A program made the translations under genes and the position numbers. From Hormiphora californensis (Eukaryota; Ctenophora; Tentaculata; Cydippida; Pleurobrachiidae), in contig CM035360.1 in NCBI GenBank assembly GCA_020137815.1, positions 439,001 through 503,000 on the forward strand: a DNA stretch of 64,000 nucleotides, given 5' to 3'. Below, piece after piece: positions 16,713 to 27,569 of this stretch. A model generated the notes under the pieces. The model saw nothing but the letters and a program-made list of their open reading frames with translations. It did no database searches and was not told where the DNA came from. Positions within the stretch are counted from its first letter, which is position 1, and the number at the start of each line of letters is the position of its first letter.

Positions 16713-17747
16713 ATGGCTACACGACGTATCTTCCTTGAATTATCAAAACATGGTCCCCCAGCTTCTGTGATCTCTGTGAGATCCTCTCAACTTGCTGATA
16801 AACCCATCACCGGATCCAGTGTCCTGCTCCAGTTCCTTGCTTCAGCAATAAACCCATCCGACTACAATCAAGTAGAGGGAAAGTACCCCGTCCCAATGGA
16901 CCTCCCTGGTATAGGAGGTAATGAGGGATCGGCTAGAGTTATTGAAGTAGGGGAGAATGTAACTTCTCTTAAAGTTGGGGACACTGTTATCCCAAGTGTA
17001 GCTGGGTTTGGGACCTGGACCACGCACAAAGTAGTTGATGAAAGAGCAGTTAAAAAGTTGCCAAGTGGTTTATCAGTTGCTGCTTCTGCCATGTTTGCTG
17101 TTAACCCGTGTACTGCGTATAGGATGTTGAGGGACTTTAAAACTCTGAAACCAGGTGACTGGGTGATACAAAATGGTGCTACCAGTGGGGTGGGCAGGGC
17201 GGTGATTCAAATGTGCAAAGCAGAGGGTGTCAACACGGTCAATATAATTAGGGACAGGGACAATTCAGATCAAGTGAAAGATGAACTAAAATCAATTGGA
17301 GCTGACGCAGTGTTCACTGTTTCTGAACGTCAAGAACTGGAGACATTCTGTAAAACAAACACACCTCAACTCGCTCTTAACATGGTAGGGGGTAGAGAGA
17401 CGATCAGTTTATTAAAATGTCTGGGTCACGGCTCAAACTTGGTCACGTACGGTGCAATGAGTAACAGTCCGATGAGCGTGCCGTTTGGGCTGATGGTATT
17501 CAAAGATATCACCCTGAACAATTATTGGATGTCTCGGTGGACTCGGGAGTATGCGGGGACACCAGCGGAGGGGGAGATGTTTGAGCAGATTGGAGATTGG
17601 TTTAAATCGGGTGTTCTAACACCTACCCCTCACGAAGAGAGAAGTTTCTTTGACTATGAGGATGCCTTTAAAAGTGCGTTCAAGAGGAAGCAGTTGTTCG
17701 TGGGAGAGAGGACACTGAATGACCCGAGGGTAGATGAATTAGATTGA
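16713..17747 (+). CDS. MECR/ETR1-like 2-enoyl thioester reductase, intronless
   Basis: One 344-residue ORF of the medium-chain dehydrogenase/reductase superfamily. The closest family is mitochondrial enoyl-CoA/ACP reductase, which makes the last NADPH-dependent reduction in mitochondrial fatty acid synthesis. Visible marks are NPSDYNQVEGKYPVP with the family's catalytic Tyr (about residue 58), GGNEG, NPCTAYRMLRDF, the nucleotide fold QNGATSGVGRAVIQMCKAEG, VTYGAMS and NNYWMSRW. The length matches MECR without a presequence, and no clear mitochondrial leader is seen. It is the only intronless gene among multi-exon neighbours. No zinc ligands are evident, as expected for this branch. Retrocopy or old transfer are alternatives; the frame is intact. 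Confidence 0.9.
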   Translation: MATRRIFLELSKHGPPASVISVRSSQLADKPITGSSVLLQFLASAINPSDYNQVEGKYPVPMDLPGIGGNEGSARVIEVGENVTSLKVGDTVIPSVAGFGTWTTHKVVDERAVKKLPSGLSVAASAMFAVNPCTAYRMLRDFKTLKPGDWVIQNGATSGVGRAVIQMCKAEGVNTVNIIRDRDNSDQVKDELKSIGADAVFTVSERQELETFCKTNTPQLALNMVGGRETISLLKCLGHGSNLVTYGAMSNSPMSVPFGLMVFKDITLNNYWMSRWTREYAGTPAEGEMFEQIGDWFKSGVLTPTPHEERSFFDYEDAFKSAFKRKQLFVGERTLNDPRVDELD

Positions 17748-18069
17748 TCGGGGGATATTATATTCACATTTTACTCAGTGGGGAGTTGGTTTTGTTAGGT
17801 AGACACCTCACTCTGTGGGATAAGGATCGGTTGGTTGTTTATTAGCCGCATATCAGCGAGGAAGTTTTGTTTTCTCCTTCCGGCTGGACTCTGTGGGATA
17901 AATCTGTGGGATAACTTCGTTACCAATGGTTTTGTACAGTTTTTTAGAGATGCTTTCAGAACTGAAAGTTGTGTTTATTAAATCATACCTGGTTTATAGC
18001 CACAGCTTCTTTAGTTAATTTGTTGTGAATTTAATTTTCTAATTCCATGTTCAGGATCTAAATGGCAAA
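17748..18069. other. MECR 3' flank / EBAG9 promoter region
   Basis: About 320 bp separate the two co-oriented genes. A candidate polyadenylation signal ATTAAA lies near 17977. The stretch around 17820-17880 (GGATCGGTTG...AGCCGCATATCA...GAGGAAGTTT) is repeated at 22105-22175. Confidence 0.5.
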
Positions 18070-19326
18070 ATGTTAGGGTTTTTCCGGCGATTTCTCTCTT
18101 TTCTTGTCTCTTTTTGTCAACGGTTTATTCGAAGTAAAAACAAGGAGACCCCTGTGTTACCAACCGCATTCAGTAAAAAAGAGGTAAATACTGGTCCCTG
18201 ATTGGCTGATAACCAGTCACGTGACCTAAATAACGAGTTCTGATTGGTTGTGGTCATTAAAAGTAGTACCGGCTTTGGGAAAGAGGTAAGTGACTAAGTT
18301 GGGGGGGTCATTAAAAGTAGTACCGGCTTTGGGAAAGAGTTAGCGTTATTGGACGGTAATTTATTATTTTTATTTCCAATTAAAGTTGTTCATTGGATAG
18401 AACTATTTTGGGTGTATTAAACAGTTTTATATCAAGATAAGACGCACGCACATCCAAGACCCCACACAGCTGCAGCGAAGGGACCTCAATCGATATAATT
18501 AAATATAATTTTTGCTAAATTATGAAATTCAACACGATAGAAAATCTCCAATCTCCCCAGGAGAAATGGGACGATTGGGAACCCATGGTATCCGTGGTAG
18601 TGGACAAGAAACAGGAAGAAGAACAGATACCAGAGCAGGAGCCAGACTTTTTTGCTGATATGGTGCCCAAATTCAAGGCTCCCCCTCAAATTAGGATCAG
18701 AACAAGCGAAGATGGAAGCGGAGGTAACAAGTTTGCTGTGGATAATTCTTTTACAATGGTAAGTCATTTCTAGCTATATAGACTCTGTTGGAGGGTTAGA
18801 ACATAACAAGTTAGTCATTCATGTCTATCTCCACCAAGGGAATGATTATATCTCCACCAGGTCATGGGGAATGATTTTCTTTCGGGAGTGAGGGAATATG
18901 TTCTATCTAGGGCGGGGGGAGGGGATGTCCAACTTTTTGGAAACGGAACTTTTTTGGGAAGCAATTTTTAAATTTGCTCAATGCATTTCAACTTTAGCAT
19001 GTTTTCCCTCGCATAACAAATGACCCCCTCTATCCCCTCTACCCCGCTCTAACCCCCCGCTCTAACCCCGCTCTAACCCCCGCTCTAAACCCCCTCTAAC
19101 CCCCTCTAAACCCCCTCTAACCCCCCTCTAACCCCCCCCCCCCCAGAGAGACCCGGTAGTGCTGGGAGAGCTAGATGATGAGGACGATACTGGTGCTGGA
19201 TGGGGGAGTGAGGAAATGGACGAGAGTGAGATATTAGCTGTAAAGAACGAAGTAATGAAACAAAAGCGTGCCAGTGAGAGGGAAAAGAGGAGGAGGGAGA
19301 AGGAACGGTCTAGTAAATTATCATGA
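18070..19326 (+). CDS. EBAG9: EBAG9/RCAS1-like Golgi membrane protein
   Basis: Three exons in phase: 18070-18183, 18561-18758 and 19147-19326 (TGA), 163 residues. The first exon encodes a hydrophobic, basic signal-anchor (FFRRFLSFLVSFCQRFIRS) like the N-terminus of EBAG9. Exon 2 holds the acidic EKWDDWEPM and EPDFFADMVPKFK segments that match the family's WDDWD-type and EPDYFKDM motifs. Exon 3 is an acidic stretch followed by a Lys/Arg/Glu coiled coil ending SSKLS, as in EBAG9 (KLS end). Family members sit in the Golgi and modulate O-glycosylation and regulated secretion; that role is by homology. The donor of exon 1 falls at the edge of a MITE, and intron 2 is a C-rich repeat full of CTAAC branch-point-like units. 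Confidence 0.85.
18184..18250 (+). mobile_element. CCAAT/E-box MITE, copy B, at the EBAG9 exon 1 donor
   Basis: GTAAATACTGGTCCCTGATT begins at the donor itself (GAG|GTAAAT). The equivalent family sequence is GGAAATACTGG, so the element appears to supply most of the 5' splice site. It ends at GATTGGTTG. A duplicated block (GTAGTACCGGCTTTGGGAAA) follows at about 18253-18342. Confidence 0.75.
19020..19146 (+). repeat. CTCTAACCCC repeats at EBAG9 intron 2 acceptor
   Basis: About eleven units of CTCTAACCCC/CTCTAAACCCC run into C(n)CAG at 19146. Each unit has a CTAAC branch-point-like core, so the array multiplies the 3' splice signal. It resembles telomere repeats but is too irregular and short. 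Confidence 0.85.
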
Positions 19327-19636
19327 TGACTATATATGGAGATGACCATATTTGGACATGTATTTCAGGGGCTTCTATAGTTTGTTTATTTTACCAAGGT
19401 TGGTTATAGTGTTTGGCGGGTATTGAATAAAGTTTGCTTCTGCTCTATACGTGGTAGTGTGTTTTGGAACTTGTGTTTTGTTATGTGTGTAATATCTGCA
19501 TTCTGCATGGTACATTGTTTTATCCTTTCCCTGTTTTCAAACCGATTTTGGCCGCCACCCCTCTTTTTGAGTTTAGAAACTTCGACAAAAAGTTTTCAAA
19601 CACGTGGTTGTATCTTAACCCTCTTCTACCTGTCTT

Positions 19637-19840
19637 CAACTGCTCCATTCTTAGCCTGTATTTCTAACTAGCAGAACCCGCTCTTAACCTGTAGTTCTAA
19701 CTAGTAGAACCCGCTCTTAACCTGTATTTCTAACTAGTAGAACCCCCTCTTAACCTGTAGTTCTAACTAGTAGAACCCGCTCTTAACCTGTATTTCTAAC
19801 TAGTAGAACCCGCTCTTAACCTGTATTTCTAACTAGTAGT
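19637..19840 (+). repeat. 34-bp minisatellite abutting a start codon
   Basis: Six units of about 34 bp (core CTTAACCTGTATTTCTAACT AGTAGAACCCG) end one base before the ATG at 19841. Each unit contains TTCTAACTAG, i.e. a CTAAC followed by AG. If the gene has an untranslated first exon, the units would be repeated acceptors. Confidence 0.85.
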
Positions 19841-21369
19841 ATGCGAACGAGAGGTATCCAAATTCCTATTGACGAGGATTCTAGGGACTCAATCGATCTG
19901 GTAAGTTGCTGCTCCACCCCCCTGATTTGGTAAAGAAATTACCCTAACTAAGTCAGAAAGGTATGTTTTAGCGTGCCCGCAAGGTAGGGGTATTTTCGTT
20001 GCCAACCTCCTGATAAAATGAATCTGGGTTGTGTGTCATGGCTCTAGGTTATAGAATACCAAACTCTGCCGCAGCATCTTTGTCTCATATAAGACTGTCC
20101 TCTCCGCACCGGAGAAGCCGCGTAACAATGTTACAGTCTGACAACAACATCTAGATAGTTTGACAGCTTCCAAACCCCGAACACCCAATATAACTACCCC
20201 CTCTCTACTGCAGACAGATGGGATATCGACAAGATCAAGATCAGCTAGAGCATCTGCACCACACAGTAAGTCTCTATAACACTTCCTCACACGGCTGACA
20301 GCATAACTCGTGTGTGTGTGTGTTGTGTGGCACACTGGTTGTCACACAAATCCCTGAAAGATTGACGTAGCGCGCGAGACTCTTGCTCCACATACCTCAG
20401 CGCTGGGTTGTTTTTGCCGCGCACACTCTCCCAGATTTTCCCACGCTATTCATCATGAATTTATGACGTCATGCACTCTCTCTCACAGCGATAGTTTTGA
20501 GGCAGAGGCTTCCAGAACCACTGGACAGGTATATTCTGCGGACTCACAAACGGAAGAAGTATTTCTCGTACCCGGATATCGAGTATGCTGCTACCAAGAG
20601 AGCAAGACAAGGGGATGGAGGTGAGGGTGAAAAGGTAATGAATCATCTCCCCCCTCTTTAAAGTCGGATTTTTTGAAACTATCACCCCCAAATGACCGCG
20701 CATGTCAAATTTATCAATTTTGACGCGCACACCACACGTTAATATGTGATGTGACGCACAAAAACATTCCGCGCACGAGAAGGGGGGGTGTCAGTTTCAA
20801 AAAATCCGACTTTATACATAAAGTCGGATTTTTTGAAGATGTCACCCCCCTTTTCGTGCGCGGAATGTTTTTGCGCGTCACATCACATGTTAACGTGTGG
20901 TGTGCGCGTCAAAACTGAGAAATTTCACATGCGCAGTCATTTGGGGGTGACAACTTCAAAAAATCCGACTTTAGTGTATCGTGAATATGTTTTAGTACAT
21001 AGGTACACGTTTGATATCATAAGATATGGGAAAATGGGGTTTACCAAAATCCCAGACTGATTCCCATCTAATCACTCTCCCTGGAGAGATCAGATAACCA
21101 TGACATGTGATGACCATATATGGGCATGTGATGACGTCATATCACCATATTAGGTACTATTTTACACTTCCCAGGCTGACTCCCACCACTCTCCCCGGAG
21201 ACTCCGTGGTAGGGATGGTGGGAGGACGGAGGACGGAGGACGTGGAAGGGATGGTGGCAGAACGGAGCATTCACGAGGGAGCTCTAGGCAGGTAGTCAGC
21301 AGGAAAACTAATAGGACTATACTAAGGAGAAAGAAGAAGAAGAGCTCCTTGATGCGATTGAAACGGTAA
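19841..21369 (+). CDS. Small basic protein of unknown function
   Basis: Four exons in phase: 19841-19900, 20214-20265, 20489-20634 and 21175-21369 (TAA), 150 residues. I do not recognise the family. Exon 3 has a distinctive stretch, LPEPLDRYILRTHKRKKYFS, followed by YPDIEYAATKRAR. Exon 4 is Arg/Gly/Lys-rich with imperfect repeats (GRDGGRTED, GRDGGRTEH) and ends in a cluster RRKKKKSS and LMRLKR that looks like a nuclear localisation signal. All junctions are GT-AG. The third intron holds a pair of foldback MITEs. A nuclear or chromatin-associated role is only a guess from composition. Confidence 0.65.
20659..20973. mobile_element. Two foldback-related MITEs, head to head
   Basis: Two units of about 155 bp, each bounded by TAAAGTCGGATTTTTTGAA and its complement, lie in opposite order with only TACA/TA between them. 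The inner sequences (ATTCCGCGCACGA, CACATCAC, CACACGTTAA) also pair, so the region is one large imperfect palindrome. TA at the edges suggests a Tc1/mariner-type element. Confidence 0.82.
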
Positions 21370-22152
21370 TTAATATTTAACGGTAATTTAACGGAATGGG
21401 AAAGGGAGGGGCTCGGAGGAGAGTAGTTATCCCTAAATTTGTGATCAGTAGGATTGCTCTAGATTGCTAATGTAATTCAGCAAACACGAAACGTTATAAA
21501 TTGGGGGAGGGGGCATTATAAGGCAGCGGATTACGGAAATGACTTTGCACAATCAATGAAATTGATTTCTTCACACATGAGACATCACACGCGACGTGAT
21601 CAGTACACAAACCGCGTATTCTCTCAGAAAAGATTTTCGAGGGGGAACCTAGGCTTCTTTTCTGGGAGTTCAATCCGTAATCCACCGTGTAAGATTCTTA
21701 TCCGCCCGACTTTTTGTGCTCACGGGAGTTGTCGATATTTTCGGTCATCGATATCTAAAGTCGGTTTTGTCACCCCAAACTCATGCACGTGTTTTTTAAT
21801 GTGCACGCCATTCGTTACTTTCATAGGCAGTAGGCACTAGGCCCGCAAACCAAATCTTGTGCACAAAAGCAGGGGTTCAAAGAATCAGATATTTGAGACT
21901 TTCAAAAACTTCAATTAGAATTTTGTGTAACTAAATTACTCGCAATAACACACTAAGTATCATACAATAACACTGACTATAAAGATCAAAATCACAATCG
22001 GCTACTATAACACGTGTAATAGTGTAACAGTGTACTGTTATAGTACATCATGATATCAAGATATGAAGACCCTAGATTGTTTGAGTACTATACAACTGTT
22101 TTGGTACAGAGAATAAGGATCGGTTGATTGTTTATTGTATTAGCCGCATATA

Positions 22153-22208
22153 TCAATGAGGAAGTTTAGATTTCTCCTTCCGGAAGGAGAAAACTAAATT
22201 TCCTCATT
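22153..22208. repeat. Hairpin with TTCCGGAA centre
   Basis: CAATGAGGAAGTTTAGATTT pairs with AAACTAAATTTCCTCATTG around CTCCTTCCGGAAGGAG. A single arm of the same family is at about 17850-17885. The rest of 21370-22267 shows no gene. Confidence 0.7.
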
Positions 22209-22267
22209 GTTTTAATACATAATTCGTTTTTTTGTAGGGTCACCACTCACACAGAGTTTGAAATTTC

Positions 22268-22389
22268 TTGATTTATAAGCTAGTTTCTGCCATGAAATAC
22301 TGGTCCCTGATTGGCTGACAACCAGTCACGTGACCTAAATAACGAGTTCTGATTGGTTGTTGTTGATTTATAAGCTAGTTTCTGCCATG
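22268..22389 (-). repeat. Stop-codon region duplicated around MITE copy C
   Basis: TTGATTTATAAGCTAGTTTC TGCCATG occurs at 22268-22294 and again at 22363-22389. Between them is MITE copy C (about 22295-22362). The repeated block is the reverse complement of the last codons (MAETSL, stop) of the GPCR, so the end of the gene was duplicated together with the insertion. Confidence 0.85.
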
Positions 22390-25300
22390 TCCTCTCTTCT
22401 GTATTCTCTGGCTGATGTTGCTGTAGTCTGCAGGGTGGGACAGATCTTCCTAACAGAACTCACCAAGAACGAAATGGCCGACCTTGCTAGACCCATGTAG
22501 AAGTTTGATTCGTAGAGGAGGGGATTGATGACAGAGTTGATCGGCAGAATCAGGATGGAGAAGTATGGATACCAGCTGGTGGCATCGATTGCCTCTGCTA
22601 GGTGGAGGAAAGCCACCACCCCCAGAGGGATCCAGCAGAAGAAATCCGTTACGATAATGGCAAATATTTTCGCGTTTAGTTCTCTGTTGTTTCCACCGAA
22701 CCGGCCTGCATTTCTACCCAACCTGCTCGTTCTGTAGCCGATGAGAGTGTAGCTTATCGCGATGAATAGGAAACATAGACAGTTCATCGTTAAAACAGCG
22801 GTTGAAAAGCCCCACTGCGGATCATCTGTCCTTACCAAGTACTTGAAGATGCAAACACCAGCATTCCCGTAAAAATCGACTTTTTCTCCTCTCATTTCTG
22901 AAATCAAGCAGCATGTTAAACGAATTTATAAATAATAAAAGTAAGAAGGTGTTAGCTATATAAGGGACGTTCGCGTTCGTACATTGAGTCGGTAGAAATG
23001 GGGGCTGCAGACATTCGATATAGCTGATGGACACACACGTTACGTTCAAAAGACGGTGCAGCCTGCTTTTCTACCGACCCAATCTAATTAAATGGTATAA
23101 TTAGGATTAACAAGATACAGTCGGACCCCGATTTAGGGACACCCTCGGGGGAAAGGCTCTTGTCCACTAAATCGGGGTGTCCACTAAATCGGGGTCAAAT
23201 AAGGTTAATTTCTTAGATCGGGGGAAAAAATCATGTCCCTAAATCGGGGTGCACTAAATCGGGGCCCCTAAATCGGGGTCCGACTGTATAATGGTTAGCT
23301 AGAATGTCTACCTTTCGGGTCTCTCGAGAACATGTCAGCCGCGGCCGATCTTATCTCTCCCCAGGATGATCCATTACTCCAAGAACTGGAGTTTTCGCCG
23401 AAATAAACTTTAAAAGCTTCAAAATGTCGCAGCTTGTCAACTGTTCCCAAAAATAGTGGCGATTCCTTATAGTAAAGGCCGTTAACAAAGTAGTCTTCAA
23501 AAATCGGTAGAATTGGACTTACTGCAATCATCAGACTTGCGAGTATTGGGCCTCCTGCTAGGATTCCTAATTTTACTGCAGATGTGTAGGTTCCACAATC
23601 TTGAAGGACCATACTTCCCACTGTGGTGGCTCTACTTATTGCCAACATTGTCATCGCGAAGAGTGACAGTTGAGATCCAGTGGTGCTGAGAACCCCAAGA
23701 AAGGAGCACTCCGTAGAACTGTACCATTCGTAACGTTTCTGACAATAGTCTCCAGACATCTTGTGAATCTGGTCAAAGTAGGATACTGCAAGGAGATAAA
23801 GTCCTAAGCACAAGTCTCCAAGGTTAATCATCGTTATACCAAGTTGGTTCAGGAACATTTCATATGCTTCGTGGTGGGTTAGTTTCGAGCCTGATCTCAC
23901 AAGAGAAACAGTGTTCAGCACTGTCGACATGGTTCCCACGATGTAGCTGCCTATCCTCAGATGGTTGTTTTCGAAGATGTTAAAGTGGCTTGGTGGGCAT
24001 TCAGGCTGGCATTCATCCGAGTAATCTCCACAACTTACTACTCCATTGCACACTTGTGACAAGTCCAGATAAGTATCACTAGAGTTACACTTGAAATTGT
24101 TTTTACAGTTTTTCTCGTCAGAACCATCCCCACAGTCGTCTTTAAGGTCACAAACTTGTTGGTATTGCACACACTTTTTGTTGAAACAGGGAAAAATCTG
24201 ATGGTCATACCATGAACTGTTTGCGATTTTCAGCAAAGTTGTAACTGTATTATCCCGTGTGAGGGCCCGGACACTGTCGCTACGGTTTTTGCAAGTGTCT
24301 CCAGGTACATCGATCAGTGGGCAGTCAGCATCTAGACAAATGTTGTTGCATGCAGCGTAGACATAGTTCTCTCCAAACAGATTTAGACAGCTGATATTTT
24401 CATTGGGCAGAATAACCATTGTAGGCTTCGTTACATTAAGAACTGTTGATACGTATCCGGACATGTGTTCTCTGATCGAGCAGTTGGAAAATCGGTATGT
24501 CTCGTAGCCTTTGGAGAGGCAATGTGGCAATATTTTCAGTCCGTTGATTTTAGGAGAGGTGTTATTAACATCTCCCATCCCTAAATCGATGACAGCAGCA
24601 CAGAGATCATTTTCAAAGAGACAGGTGGGAATCTTGTCACAAAGTTCCGGAAGTCGTATGAATTTGCTTTCTGACGGGCACAAAAGAACCGATTCACAGT
24701 CTGAATTGGGGCCTTCGTAGTAGGTAAAATAGTTCGAGCCACACTTTTCCCACTGCGTTTCATCTTCATCTGTTCCATCGATACAGTCATTCTGCCCATC
24801 CATTAGCCATTCTAACGGTATTGGTAGAGAGACTATTCTTTTGCACGTTCTGTGACTGAAATCTTCTAACACAGTTGATGTTAGTTTTACTAGTGCAGAT
24901 TTCATCTTTCCCCAAGTAACAATCAACATGTCCATCACACTTTTGTCCCTTGTGGATTGTACAGTCCGGTTCAGGTTCAAAACACTCATTATTGTAGTTA
25001 TCATCACAAAGATCTTCAAATCCCTTGCAGTATCCCCAGATGGAAATGTTTGTTGGATATCCATTAGACAGACACTGCATTGCAACTCTATCAGGATCAC
25101 TGCAGTTGGTCTGATCCTGCCCATTAGAACATATTCGATAAAACGGCATGAAGCACCGCATACTTTGCTGGATCTTGATACGCTGTTTAATCCACTTTGT
25201 ATACCTACATGTGGTATGGTCAGCAGTCTTCGTGGTATGGTCAGCAGTCTTCGTGGTATGGTCAGCAGTCTTCGTGGTATGGTCAGCAGTCTTCGTGGTA

Positions 25301-26295
25301 TGGTCAGCAGTCTTCGTGGTATGGTCAGCAGTCGTCGTGGTATGGTCAGCAGTCGTCGTGGTATGGTCAGCAGTCGTCGTGGTATGGCCAGCAGTCGTCG
25401 TGGTATGGTCAGCAGTGGTCCAATTGTAGCACCCAACTTCATCTTCTCCATTGGGACAATCTGACCTACCATCACACATCTCGTAAGGAGACACCCACGT
25501 GTCCCCACATTGTACACCATACTGCACACCGTTACAGTACGACTCATCCTCACCAAATTCAGTGTCAAGTATTCCATCACAAACCGTACTGTCATTCCTG
25601 CTATTGCAGTTAACCATGTTCAAGTCTCCATCACACTCGCAGTGAAAATCTTTGCAGCGAGTATATTCTTCAACAACGCTTCCAGCAAAGTATGAGCCGG
25701 AAAATTCTGAATAACACATGTACGTTCCACAAAGGAGAGATGTTCCATTCAGCTCCCTGGACCCTGAACACCCATCGTGCCCACATGCCTGGTACGTTCC
25801 TGGGTCATCTTGACACCGGCGTGTTACCCTTAAGTAAGAACAACGACCACTACTAGCACCATATGGATATTTCACAGTGTAAAGTTCATCTGACCAGGGA
25901 CATTTGAATTTCCTTTTCCCGTCTTTTTTTACCCCACACTGTTCGTGTAGGTAGCCATTCACTTCAACAGCTGTACAGTTGGACGTAGGGTTACTCGGCA
26001 AATAGTCAGCAGTGGTGGTGTTGGTCCTGTTATTGGTACTTGTTGACTTTTCAGCCGCACGTCCATATATTGTATGGTTATTAGCACTCTTTGTAGTATT
26101 TGGCTCATCTGCATTGGTATGGTTGGTTGGTTGGTTGGTGAGAGCGGTTGGTTCTATTGCAGCTTTGTTGGGGGCTGATGGTTGACCATGAAAGGCTTCG
26201 GCTACACTCTCGGTGGTTGGCTCAGCTACATTGCCTTGTGATGTGATAGATGCCAACCAGAGTACAAATGTAGCACAGAACAGGGCCAGCTTCAT
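22368..26295 (-). CDS. LDLa-repeat class A GPCR (broken by one frame shift)
   Basis: Exon 1 is 26295-23312 and exon 2 is 22897-22368, joined in phase (DPK|EMRGEK). ATG 26295 starts a signal peptide (MKLALFCATFVLWLASI). A Thr-rich linker and several LDL-receptor class A modules follow (CDGRSDCPNGEDEVGC; CDLKDDCGDGSDEKNC; DGQNDCIDGTDED), with a mucin-like stalk of seven-residue TADHTTK repeats. The C-terminal third is a seven-helix domain with the TM7 motif NSVINPLLY and a TM6 with CWIPLG. The nearest families are relaxin/GRL101-type receptors, but no leucine-rich repeats are seen. Near 24865-24870 the frame must move by one base (INC, then EDFSHRTC), so the copy is either disrupted or has a consensus error. 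The ligand is unknown. Confidence 0.82.
23116..23289. mobile_element. Pogo-like MITE in GPCR intron
   Basis: TA, then CAGTCGGACCCCGATTTAGG, closing with AAATCGGGGTCCGACTG and TA. It is about 174 bp with several internal copies of CTAAATCGGGG. The same family is at 45122-45298 and 36042-36114, with a fragment at 60476-60514. TA target duplication and CAGTCGG ends point to the Tc1/mariner-pogo group. Confidence 0.82.
25208..25431 (-). repeat. 21-bp coding minisatellite (TADHTTK stalk)
   Basis: About eleven in-frame 21-bp units encode TADHTTK/TADHTTT on the minus strand, between two LDLa modules of the GPCR. Thr-rich heptads suggest an O-glycosylated stalk. The period is a multiple of three, so copy changes keep the frame. 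Confidence 0.9.
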
Positions 26296-26689
26296 CTCTG
26301 CTAGAAGGGAAGAGATGTAGTGTAGCTAGTATGAGAACAGGCTGCCATCGAGTGATAGATTGCAGCAACAAATTATATGAAATATGGGTTGGGTCCAGCC
26401 CTAAAAAGGCCATCGGTACCCTGACTTTGGTCGATGGCCTTTTTAAGCCTTTTTAGCATTTTCTAGGCGTGTCCCCTTATCTCAAAAATTCACTTTTTGT
26501 CTGTCCTGAACTTATAGACAGTTGCCTATGTGGCTAGAAGTGAGACTGGTGGCACTTTATACCATAAATCATAAGGATTTCCCCTATCCGATGCCTAGTT
26601 TTCCCCTTGAGTGAGCATTGCCAATTATATGGCAAGAAGAGATATAAGAGCCCCTTGAGAATACTGGGGAACACCGAGTAGAGCTGTAC

Positions 26690-27005
26690 TAATTAAAATG
26701 GGGTAGAGTCGTATTAATGGAGTAGAGTTGTACTAATTGAAATGAGGTAGAGTTGTACTAAATGAAATGGGGTAGAGTTGTACTAATGGAGTAGAGCTGT
26801 ACTAATTGAAATGGGGTAGAGTTGTACAAATGGAGTAGAGCTGTACTAATTGAAATGGGGTAGAGTTGTACTAATGGAGTAGAGTTGTACTAATGGAGTA
26901 GAGCTGTACTAAATGAAATGGAGTAGAGTTGTACAAATGGAGTAGAGCTGTACTAATTGAAATGAGGTAGAGTTGTACTAATGGAGTAGAGTTGTACTAA
27001 ATGAA
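26690..27005. repeat. GTAGAGTTGTACTAATG satellite, minor block
   Basis: Alternating 19-bp (GTAGAGTTGTACTAATGGA) and 25-bp (adds ATTGAAATGAG) units, the same satellite as 29700-32578. The stretch 26296-26690 between the GPCR start and this block has no supported gene. Confidence 0.9.
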
Positions 27006-27534
27006 ATGGGTCGGTTAAAAGGTTGTAACTATTCTGCCCCTTACGGCAATCATATATACAAGAAAGTACAACAAAGTGGAAATATAAATAACTCAGCTCC
27101 CTCAAACAACTCCTTTCTACCCCTATACTAGACTCACAATCTTTCGGCAAAGCCAATCTAAAAGACATGAATATTGTAATAATATAATGCACTATACAGA
27201 CATGACCAAACCTGTACTAGGGGGTGTGTTTTTGGACAGGTAATTGACCCCTTGGTAACTGCCAAGGAGATGAACTGGGGGGGGGGGGGTGGAGTAACAT
27301 CTCACATAAAAGTAAGGCAAATAATATCTTTGTATCAGAATTCTCAGAATGAACAGTTGGGCTATAGCAGTTAATTGTAAATCACGACATGTTAATGGTT
27401 ATAACCAATCTAAGAGAGCCCAATCCCCTACAACAGAACTCTCATTTCTTCCCCCCCTCTCTCTCTCTCTCTCACCTCTCTCATCTAGCGCTCCACCCCT
27501 CTCACTCTCTTATCTCTCCAATCTCCTCTCCCTT

Positions 27535-27569
<35 letters not shown>

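Noticed and set aside
19020-19140. Telomere-like CCCCTCTAA tract
   Set aside because: Irregular, short, internal to EBAG9 intron 2 and running into its acceptor; better seen as branch-point-rich intron sequence.
24928-25613. Plus-strand ORFs with VVWSAV and SLRGMVS repeats
   Set aside because: Antisense shadows of the GPCR stalk minisatellite.
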